Positions 15,146 through 21,427 of a DNA stretch of 21,707 nt are shown here, one piece after another. Position 1 is the stretch's first letter, and the number at the start of each line of letters is the position of its first letter. Origin of the DNA: Symbiodinium natans. Taxonomy: Eukaryota > Sar > Dinophyceae > Suessiales > Symbiodiniaceae. A program made the translations under genes and the position numbers. The stretch is from positions 470,001 to 491,707 of the forward strand of contig CAJNDS010001225.1 in NCBI GenBank assembly GCA_905221605.1, read 5' to 3'. The notes below the pieces were generated by a model that had not been told where the DNA came from, made no database searches, and saw only the letters and a list, made by a program, of their open reading frames with translations.

Positions 15146-15259
15146 CTAGGCTGCCCAGTAACCTAGGCTTAAAAAGAGATGCCATTTTTTGCTTAAAGGG
15201 GTTTATAAAGGAACCTAAACCCCCAAAAAAGGGAAAAAGGGTACTACTGGGCATCCTAG
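15146..15259. mobile_element. MITE-like element, family 4 copy C (114 bp)
   Basis: TIRs CTAGGCTGCCCAGTA and the complement of TACTGGGCATCCTAG. The interior (TTTATAAAGGAACCTAAACC, GGGAAAAAGGGTACTACTGG) matches 12570-12677. Confidence 0.8.
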
Positions 15260-15298
15260 TTGAAAGGTTCTATTTACCTAGAAGTCCCAGACTCCCTA

Positions 15299-15335
15299 CG
15301 GTTTAGGGTTTAGGGGTTAGGGTTTAGGGTTTAGG
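15299..15335 (+). repeat. Short TTTAGGG array
   Basis: About five units with one TTAGGGG variant. Confidence 0.9.
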
Positions 15336-15367
15336 AGCGCGAGTGCCCCTGGAGCTGGCCTGTGCAG

Positions 15368-15412
15368 GGGCTGCAAAGCGAAATTATAAGACCCGGCCAT
15401 GTGGTCCAGACG
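15368..15412 (+). CDS. Candidate 45-nt exon (GLQSEIIRPGHVVQT)
   Basis: Bounded by CCTGTGCAG|GGG and CAGACG|GTTGGT: 15 whole codons in phase 0. Another frame (AAKRNYKTRPCGPDG) is also open. It continues in phase into the terminal candidate at 15750. Confidence 0.45.
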
Positions 15413-15416
15413 GTTG

Positions 15417-15506
15417 GTTTAGGGTTTAGGGTTTAGGGTCTAGGGTTTAGGGTTTAGAAAGGATAGGGTTTAGGGTTTAGGGCTTAGGGCTTAGGGCTTA
15501 GGGTCC
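15417..15506 (+). repeat. TTTAGGG array with CTTAGGG run
   Basis: TTTAGGG units followed by three CTTAGGG units. Confidence 0.95.
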
Positions 15507-15607
15507 CGAACCCTGCAAACCCTACCAGAAGAACACATTGTAACCACAAATTCCGAACCTCAAATCCTCCTCATTCCTCAGCCCTCTGAGCCCCCCAAAA
15601 CAACCCC

Positions 15608-15707
15608 NNNNNNNNNNNNNNNNNNNNNNNNNNNNNNNNNNNNNNNNNNNNNNNNNNNNNNNNNNNNNNNNNNNNNNNNNNNNNNNNNNNNNNNNNNNNN
15701 NNNNNNN
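15608..15707. other. Assembly gap of 100 N
   Basis: Exactly 100 N, a conventional placeholder, so the true length is unknown. It directly abuts a 33-G run, the probable cause of the assembly break. Frames read through it are meaningless. Confidence 0.99.

Positions 15708-15740
<33 letters not shown>
15708..15740 (+). repeat. Poly-G tract (33 G)
   Basis: Longest homopolymer in the window, at the gap edge; its true length is uncertain. It lies just upstream of the TTCTTGCAG acceptor of the next candidate exon. Confidence 0.95.
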
Positions 15741-15742
<2 letters not shown>

Positions 15743-15749
15743 CTTGCAG

Positions 15750-15815
15750 CTCGCCTTTGCTCACGTCTTCGAAAGCCGATTCTCAGAAAAGAAGGAAGCC
15801 AAAGGCACTTTTTAG
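15750..15815 (+). CDS. Candidate terminal exon (LAFAHVFESRFSEKKEAKGTF, stop)
   Basis: TTCTTGCAG|CTC opens 21 codons: LAFAHVFESRF, then SEKKEAKGTF, ending in TAG at 15813-15815. It sits 94 bp from the eS31 stop on the opposite strand, as expected for the 3' end of a convergent gene. Phase 0 agrees with 15368-15412. No family was recognised. Confidence 0.5.
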   Translation, partial: LAFAHVFESRFSEKKEAKGTF

Positions 15816-15909
15816 GGAAAAGTGGCTAGGGTTTAGGATTTAGGGTTTCGGAGTTCCTGTTTGGAGTTCCAAAAAAAAGGCTCAGAGTTATGGGGTGCCT
15901 TCGGGTCGG

Positions 15910-15953
15910 TCACTTCTCGTCCTTCTTGATGAGATAGGTCAAGTGGCACTTGC
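15910..15953 (-). CDS. RPS27A: eS31 terminal exon: GKCHLTYLIKKDEK and stop
   Basis: This 44-nt terminal exon completes the CGKC zinc-ligand pair and ends KCHLTYLIKKDEK with a TGA (positions 15912-15910 read on the minus strand). The acceptor is GCACAG|GC. The C-terminal pattern KCxLTY followed by a short basic/acidic tail is typical of eS31. The stop lies 94 bp from a plus-strand candidate stop at 15813-15815, implying convergent genes. Confidence 0.94.
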
Positions 15954-16007
15954 CTGTGCTCAAGGTGACTCAGTTGATGATTCTGGCCGCTAACATGTCT
16001 CAGAAAA

Positions 16008-16040
<33 letters not shown>

Positions 16041-19000
16041 GAGAGAGCGAGAGTGACAAAAAAAAACAACGACAAGGCGACATAACAAATGACAGCGAGA
16101 GCGAGAGACAGAAAGATGGCGACAGAACATGTGACAGAGAGAGAGAGAGAGACGGATGGAGACAGACAGTGACAGAGAAAAATGACAGAGGCAGAGACAG
16201 AGCCAAAAAGACAAAGACAGAGGCAGAGATGGAGCCAAGAAGAGACTTAGAGAAAGCAAGACAGATTGGTAGGTCGGATTTTGAGGAGTAAGAGGGCTTG
16301 GGGTTTAGGGGTGGGTTCTTGTGCCTCCAAGAGGCCTTGCAGGGCTTGTAGGCGTGTAGGGTTAAGGGTTTAGGGTTTAGGGTTTAGGGTTTAGGGTTTA
16401 GGGTTTAGGGTTTAGGGTTTAGGGTTTACGGTTTAGGGTTTAGGGTTTAGGGTTTAGGGTCCAGTGGCTTTTGGTACGAAATGCTTCTGAACAGTTTTAG
16501 GGGTGCACGGTTCGATGTTTGCCGTCTGCAAGGCTGGAGACGACTGGAGCAACCAAGATAGCATGGCAACCATATGGTCATGTCTTTCCTTAGGCTCATG
16601 TAAAACCACCCCTACATTCGGACCCTAAACAGTGGAACCCTAAAACCTTGAGCTTTATAGGGCCGAGTGTTGCAAGCCACGAGAAGAAACAGCAAGAAGG
16701 CAACATGTCGCTTAGGGGGTTGAGGTGCTCTCTCTACTCCGGATATCTTTGGACAGTTCAAACTTGCAAGTTCTGCCCCATACCCTAAACCCCAAACCCA
16801 AAACGGACTGAAGCCCCCAAGTCGCCCCAGCAGCCCGAAAGGTGTAGGGTTCAGGGTTTAGGGTGTAGGGTGTTTAGGGTTTAGGCTTCCCAAACCTACA
16901 GGCGGGCGCACCGCAGTAGTAGCGGTTGAAGTGCATGGCCATGAACACTCCCGGCCTTGTCTCTATCTTACTGGCTCGTAGCAGGGAATGAGGGAATCAG
17001 GGATCCCGTAGAACCCCTTAAAGGGTATGGTGTGTGTATATAAATATATGTATGTACCCTAAATAGAGCATACATAAAATATCTCTGGGATATACGGTAC
17101 CTAACTCCCTTATTCCTGACTCAGAAGCAGTAGGCTAGCTTCTTCGCGAAAGCCTAGAATTTCAGCCTCAAGGGCTTCAGGGGCTGAGAGTTTGACCCTG
17201 AAAACCCGAAGAGATTCCTGTGGTAGTTTCATGGCCCCTTCAAATGGGCCCTTGAACCCTCAACCCTGTAAACCCTAAACCGCAAGTCCTTATCATACCC
17301 TAGAAAATTAGCTTAAGGGACCATGAAACTACCCTTGGGGAGATGGCGGGGTGCAGAGGTTAGGGTTTCTAGCTGTCTCGTGGCGTAAGGAGGCACGCTC
17401 GAAAGGTCTCACTCAGGCGAGAGCACCTTACAAATATCCAACAGAGGGCTGCGCTTAGCGCACCCGAAGACCCTTTATGATGCCCTGACTAGCCCAGGAA
17501 GGTTTCTGCAAAGCGCAGGTAAAACAGATTCTGTCTAGGGCCCGTTTTAGGATGCAGGGGTTTAGAGTAGGTTCGGGCTTTGGATAAAACCCTAAACCCT
17601 AAACTCAGGCGATTTACGGCGGCTCTACCTTGGTTTCTCAAGCCCGTTTATAAAGAGATCTACAAGCAAGAAGGGCTTTACCCTTAAGGAACCCAATCTC
17701 CCTTATCGAGAGCTCTGAACACATGAAGGTTTTGGGGTTCAACGCCATGGAGAACTCGAAACCCCGAACCTCAACCCTGATCCCTTCCCTCCCCCACAGT
17801 CCTCCAGTCCTCCGGAAATGAGGGCCTAAAAGGTCCCTCGCCACGATTTTAGGGTTGGTTTAAGATCCCTGAGCCCTAAACCCTAAAACCGTTTTTAAGG
17901 TTTAGGGTTTAGGGCTTAGGGTTTAGGGTTTAGGGTTACTACTGAGGGGTGGCTCCAGCATTCGAGGCTCTCGCCCGCAGGTCTCGTGAGGACATTCCCG
18001 GCGCAAGCGCGTGACCTGTTCTCAGTTTGGGGTTTCATGGGCCTCGGTTTTTCTGAGTTCGGGATTCTACAGACCCAGGTGGTTAGCTCAGACAGGAGGG
18101 ATGCGGATGCAGCTCAAGATTGCGTCTTCACCGCAAGGCTTGAGTTGATGATGCAACCCCGAGCCCGCAATCCCATACATCCCTAAACCCTAAAACCCAA
18201 AACAAGCAAAACTACCCAAACCCGAAACCCTTGTGCACGCTAACTATCTCATCTCTTCGCCATTGCATGCACCTCATACTGCGTCCGTCGCTTGCTGAAA
18301 GATTCAGGTTGGTTAGCAAGCAGGTTGTATGTTTGGGGGAGCTGAGAGCTATAACCTTCTTACCAAAATAGGGGGGGGGGGGGGGGCCCTTTATATAGCT
18401 CTGGAAGAACCCAAAAGGGGTACCCCTAGTTTTGGGAACCTCCCTCCCCCCCACCCCCCCCTCCCCCAGACCCCTGAGCTGTAAGTCTTCGGAGAGTTGC
18501 ACAGTCCCTGCCTCAATATGGAAACCCTCATTAATACCCTACAAAACCCCAGGGCCCATACTCCCTAAACCCTTTAAAAAAAGCCCTAAACCCTAACCCC
18601 TAAAACCTAAACTCTAAACCCTAATCCCGAAACCCAAACCCCGAAACCCTAAACCCTAAACTCACTTAGGTTAAGTAAGCAGATCGTAACCCGCGCCTTG
18701 TCATTGGAGTCCACCTTGTAGAACTTAAGAACTGCGAGCTTCACCTGGCAGAACCGACTTTAGGGTTTAGGGTTTAGGGTTAGGGTTTAGGGTTTAGGGT
18801 TTAGGGTTTAGGGTTTAGGGTTTAGGGTTTAGGGTTTAGGGTTTAGGGTTTAGGGTTTAGGGTTTAGGGTTTAGGGTTTAGGGCTTCGGGTTTAGGGTCG
18901 AGGGCTTAGTATCCCAAACCCGCAAACCGTGTGCTTTGAGGTGCAGGTCTCGGAGGTTAGAGGGATTATGAGGGCTTAGGGTTTAGGGTTTAAATAGGGT

Positions 19001-19497
19001 TTAGGGTTTAGGGTTTAGGGTCTAGGGTTTAGGTTGAGGGCATCAGGGATGTCAAGTGCCCTATGTTCGACAAATTGAGCTCTTGACGTGGCCTTCTTGC
19101 GCTTGTGCTTGATCTTCTTTGGCTTCGTGTACCTTGAACAGGCAGCCCAGGCACGAAACACCCCCACGCTATAGCTAGGTGCTTTTAGGGTTTAGGGTTT
19201 AGGGTTTAGGGTTTAGGGTTTAGGGTTTGTATTATGTTTCGCTGGTTTCCTGGGGCTGTTGAGGGAGCCTAGCACTAGAAGAAGGGGGACGCTTTCGTAC
19301 CTCTGAAACTGGCACCCCTGGAAATGCTCCCATGTATTGCACCTAAACCCTAAACCCTAAGCCCTAAACCCTAAACCCTAAACATAAGGAGAGGAGGGTG
19401 GTCCGCGGTAGGTTGTGGGGAAAGGGATCTGCAACTACAGCATCCTCACCGGACTGTCTGGGATGGCACGTCTTCTTCTTGCGCTTCTTGCCGCCAC
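15910..19497 (-). CDS. RPS27A: Ribosomal protein eS31 (S27a), six exons, 5' end missing
   Basis: This encodes the eS31 part of the ubiquitin-S27a fusion, a zinc-binding protein of the 40S ribosomal subunit. Minus-strand exons, in order, are 19470-19497, 19093-19132, 18697-18744, 17975-18015, 16912-16955 and 15910-15953. They join in frame to give a basic KKRKKKT stretch, YTKPKKIKHKRKK, VKLAVLKFYKVDSNDK, VTRLRRECPHETCG, PGVFMAMHFNRYYCG and KCHLTYLIKKDEK, then TGA. The pattern VKLAVLK-[FY]-YKVD and the Cx4C...CGKC zinc finger are diagnostic for the family and intact. Introns are about 337, 348, 681, 1019 and 958 nt. Donors are GT, GC, GC, GC and GT; all acceptors are AG followed by exonic G. 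The ubiquitin moiety would end just upstream of 19497, but no ubiquitin sequence was recognised before the window end. Intact frame, phases and zinc ligands argue for a working gene. Introns hold telomeric arrays and hairpin elements. Confidence 0.93.
16003..16260 (+). repeat. (GA)n tract and purine-rich low-complexity sequence
   Basis: (GA)n at about 16009-16053, then degenerate GACAGAGA sequence. The open plus frame (Arg-Glu repeats) and minus frames (Ser-Leu repeats) are by-products. In the eS31 sense it is a long CT-rich tract upstream of the terminal exon acceptor at 15954. Confidence 0.95.
16361..16460 (+). repeat. TTTAGGG array, about fourteen units, in eS31 intron 5
   Basis: Nearly perfect with one TTTACGG variant. 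It lies within the 958-nt intron between exons 16912-16955 and 15910-15953. 16461-16850 holds unrecognised unique sequence. Confidence 0.97.
16912..16955 (-). CDS. RPS27A: eS31 exon: PGVFMAMHFNRYYCG
   Basis: This 44-nt exon encodes GVFMAMHFNRYYC with split Gly codons at both ends. It matches the conserved eS31 pattern G-V-F-M-A-x-H-F-x-R-x-Y-C. The acceptor is GACAAG|GCC and the donor is TGCG|GTGCGC. Confidence 0.95.
16984..17117. mobile_element. Hairpin element in eS31 intron 4 (family 6)
   Basis: Left GGGAATGAGGGAATCAGGGA, right the complement of GGAATAAGGGAGTTAGGTAC, both leading to CCGTA. AT-rich centre (TATATAAATATATG). Single copy in the window. Confidence 0.65.
17222..17334. mobile_element. 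Hairpin element in eS31 intron 4 (family 7)
   Basis: Left GTAGTTTCATGGCCCCTTCA, right the complement of GTAGTTTCATGGTCCCTTAA (about 17 of 20 match). The interior contains CCCTAAACC-like sequence. Single copy in the window. Confidence 0.8.
17335..17974. other. Remainder of eS31 intron 4
   Basis: Mostly unrecognised unique sequence with a short CCCTAAA run at about 17588 and TTTAGGG at 17899-17936. Plus-strand exon-like readings occur (17689-17728, NPISLIESSEHMK, AG|G to GT; TCCCCCACAG| at about 17800). Since they lie within an intron of the opposite-strand gene, I treat them as probably spurious. Confidence 0.45.
17975..18015 (-). CDS. RPS27A: eS31 exon: VTRLRRECPHETCG, first zinc-ligand pair
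   Basis: This 41-nt exon encodes VTRLRRECPHETC plus two bases of Gly. It supplies the Cx4C half of the zinc finger. The acceptor is GAACAG|GTC and the donor is TGCGG|GCGAGA, a GC donor. It fits between the flanking exons in sequence and phase. A plus-strand reading of the same DNA (LVRTFPAQARDLFS) looks superficially like a carrier protein but is the antisense of this exon. Confidence 0.94.
18361..18438. mobile_element. Hairpin element, family 5 copy C, with poly-G in one arm
   Basis: Right arm (complement) TTCCCAAAACTAGGGGTACC; left arm TACCAAAATA followed by 16 G (18371-18386) and CCCTTT. The G run sits where the other arm has AGGGGTACCCC, so a GGGG motif seems to have expanded. Located in eS31 intron 3. 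Confidence 0.65.
18540..18662 (-). repeat. Degenerate CCCTAAA block in eS31 intron 3
   Basis: CCCTAAA, CCCTAACCC and CCCGAAA units immediately left of exon 18697-18744. Confidence 0.9.
18697..18744 (-). CDS. RPS27A: eS31 exon: VKLAVLKFYKVDSNDK
   Basis: This 48-nt exon (16 whole codons) carries the eS31 core motif VKLAVLKFYKVD. The acceptor is CTGCCAG|GTG and the donor is GACAAG|GCGCGG, a GC donor. Only about 14 bp separate the acceptor from a long TTTAGGG array (CCCTAAA in the gene's sense), so the 3' end of the upstream intron is almost entirely telomeric repeat. Confidence 0.95.
18759..18890 (+). repeat. TTTAGGG array, about nineteen units, in eS31 intron 2
   Basis: Near-perfect array with one TTAGGG 6-mer. 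With 18975-19040 it makes up more than half of the 348-nt intron. Confidence 0.98.
18975..19040 (+). repeat. TTTAGGG units in eS31 intron 2
   Basis: Several units with an AAATAGGG interruption. Confidence 0.92.
19093..19132 (-). CDS. RPS27A: eS31 exon: YTKPKKIKHKRKK
   Basis: This 40-nt exon encodes the strongly conserved basic stretch YTKPKKIKHKRKK, which lies next to VKLAVLK in all eS31 proteins. The acceptor is TTCAAG|GTAC and the donor is AAGAAG|GCCACG, a GC donor. The exon ends at a codon boundary, so the next exon (GTG AAG) continues in frame. Confidence 0.93.
19184..19229 (+). repeat. TTTAGGG array in eS31 intron 1
   Basis: Six perfect units. With 19344-19384 it gives complementary arms in one intron. 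Confidence 0.97.
19344..19384 (-). repeat. CCCTAAA array in eS31 intron 1
   Basis: About six units. Left flank of the island carrying exon 19470-19497. Confidence 0.96.
19470..19497 (-). CDS. RPS27A: eS31 exon: Gly-Gly-Gly linker and basic KKRKKK segment
   Basis: This 28-nt exon reads (G)GGG-KKRKKK-(T), the junction between the ubiquitin tail and the eS31 basic N-terminus. The acceptor is TGAAG|GTGG and the donor is AC|GTGCCA. It enters with one base carried over, which would complete the ubiquitin Gly-Gly tail, and it leaves two bases of the Thr codon. The preceding exon was not found. In other lineages ubiquitin is cleaved off after its C-terminal Gly-Gly. Confidence 0.9.
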
Positions 19498-19525
19498 CTT
19501 CAGCGATGTCTGAGTGGTGCCCAAG

Positions 19526-19622
19526 GCTTAGGGTTTAGGGTTTAGGGTTTAGGGTTTAGGGTTTAGGGTTCAGGGTTTAGGGTTTAGGGTTTAGGGTTCA
19601 GGGTCGAGGGTCTAGGGTTTAG
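19526..19622 (+). repeat. TTTAGGG array
   Basis: About thirteen units with TTCAGGG variants. Right flank of the island carrying exon 19470-19497. Confidence 0.96.
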
Positions 19623-20306
19623 AAGCCTAAGCCCTATTCCCTAACCCTCTGACCATTGATGCCGCGCCACCTTGCAGCTCAAGGGACAAGAAGATCGTGG
19701 ACCTTGCCGCATACTTAGAAGGCTCAGGGGGAAGCTGGTGACGCTAAGCCCTCAACCCTGAACCCTCCCCGAAGCAGGGTTAACTGACCTGATGTTGAAA
19801 CACAGAAGGTTGAACACTTGAACGCTTTTGGTTGCGGTAGCGGTTGTTTTCGGTCACCGATTTAGGACGAGGGGTGAGGGCGTAGACTTGCCAGCATCGT
19901 GCTTTGTGCCTTTCGGGCGTGCTCAAGCTTAGAGGCTCGGGGCTATTTGATTTGGGCTCTAAACGACCAGGTCGGGGAGTAAAAAGACCGCATCTGCGCA
20001 CCAGTATCTAGGGTTGAGGGTTAATGAGGGTCCGGAGCAAAGGCTCTGACAGCCACTGAAACCACAACAACCAAAAAGTGCAGGAACGGCTTGCACAACT
20101 CCAGCCTCACCGCCGTCAATCTGAAACCCTAAGCCCCAAATCCTAAAGCCTAAACCCTAAACCCTAAACTGTACGGTCATTCTACAATCGCGAGCCAACG
20201 TTCGAACTGCCCATTTTGGGGGGCCCTACACCCCTTAAAACAAGCCGAGCTGAGTTTGTGGCTCCTCCTGAATGCCAAAGTCTTGGAGCCTTCCGCATGG
20301 TCTGGG
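19623..20306. other. Spacer upstream of the first eS31 exon found
   Basis: Mixed unique and telomeric-like sequence (CCCTAAA at 20145-20170). Open stretches occur (plus about 19680-19740, RDKKIVDLAAYLEGS; minus about 20000-20125), but none encodes ubiquitin. I see no supportable gene. Confidence 0.5.
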
Positions 20307-20385
20307 CTAAACCCTAAACCCTAAACCCTAAACCTTAAACCCTAAACCCTAAACCCTAAACCCTAAACCCTAAACCCAGACTTTC
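20307..20385 (-). repeat. CCCTAAA array
   Basis: About eleven units, one CCTTAAA variant. The last perfect telomeric array before the satellites. Confidence 0.97.
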
Positions 20386-20424
20386 GGGGCTTAGCGTTAA
20401 GGGATTCAGTATGGATTCAATCAG

Positions 20425-21425
20425 ACCAAAAACTCCCGGTTTTCCACTAAAAATTCCCGGTTTTCCACCAAAAATTCCCGGTTTTCCACAAATCCCGGTT
20501 TTCCACCAAAAACTTCCAGGTTTTCCACTAAAAATTCCCGGTTTTTCCACTAAAACTTCCAGGTTTTTCCACCAAAAAATCCCGGTTTTTCCACTAAAAA
20601 CTCCCGGTTTTCCACAAACAATTCCCGGTTTTCCACTAAAAATTCCCGGTTTTCCACCAAAAATTCCAGGTTTTCAACAAAAAACCCCGGTTTTCCACAA
20701 AAAAATCCCGGTTTTCCACAATCCCGGTTTTTTCCGCCAAAAACTCCAGGTTTTTCCACTAAAATTTGCCGGTTTTTCCACCAAAAACTCCAGGTTTTTC
20801 CACTAAAAATTCCTGGTTTTTTCCACTAAAACTTCCCGGTTTTCCACCAAAAACTCCCGGTTTTCCACCAAAACTTCCCGGTGTTTCCCACCAATACCGG
20901 TTTTCCACCAAAATTCACCGGTTTTCTACCAAAAAATCCCGGTTTTCCACCAAAAACTCCCGGTTTTCCATGGAGGATGGTCAAGGGTGGGGTGGGGTGG
21001 GGCCAGGCATGGCCATCAGGGCTGGTTTTAGGGTTTAAGGCCTACCCCCCCGGTTTTCCACGAAAACTTCCCGGTTTTCCACCGAAACTTCCCGGTTTTT
21101 CCACCAAAAATTCCGGGTTTTCCCATAAAAACTTCACGGTTTTTCCACCAAAACTTCCCGGTTTTTCCGCCAAAAACTCCCGGTTGTTCCACTAAAATTT
21201 GCCTGTTTTTCCACCAACAAATCCCGGTTTTTCCACTAAAAATTCCCGGTTTTTCCACCAAAACTTCCCGGTTTTCCACCAAAAAAACCCGGTTTTCCAC
21301 CAAAACTTCCCGGTTTTTCCACCAAAACTTCCCGGTTTTTCCGCCAAAAACTCACGGTTTTTCCACCAAAACTTCCAGGTTTTCCACCAAAATTTCCCGG
21401 TTTTCCACCAAATTTTACCGGTTGC
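20425..21425 (+). repeat. About 21-bp satellite (TTCCCGGTTTTCCACCAAAAA type), about 44 copies
   Basis: Units of 18-23 bp in two blocks, about 20425-20970 (about 26 copies) and 21045-21425 (about 18 copies). Both strands are largely open: plus reads PGFPxKI, minus KPGIFxG, 7 residues per 21 bp. No start context, gene ends or splice sites were seen, so I read the open frames as a consequence of the period. A rare variant trio (TTTTCCGCC..., TTCCACTAAAA, TTTGCC) occurs at about 20731 and 21164, suggesting segmental duplication with a 433-bp offset. Confidence 0.95.
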
Positions 21426-21427
21426 TC

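Noticed and set aside
15522-15764. 80-aa minus-strand ORF with poly-Pro.
   Set aside because: It reads through the 100-N gap and the poly-G run.
15950-16291. 113-aa Arg-Glu-rich plus-strand ORF and minus-strand Ser-Leu ORFs.
   Set aside because: They are translations of a (GA)n/(CT)n low-complexity tract inside an eS31 intron.
17986-18186. Plus-strand 66-aa frame with a carrier-like RTFPAQA motif and exon-like borders.
   Set aside because: Its first part is the exact antisense of the eS31 exon at 17975-18015, which fits family, phase and neighbours.
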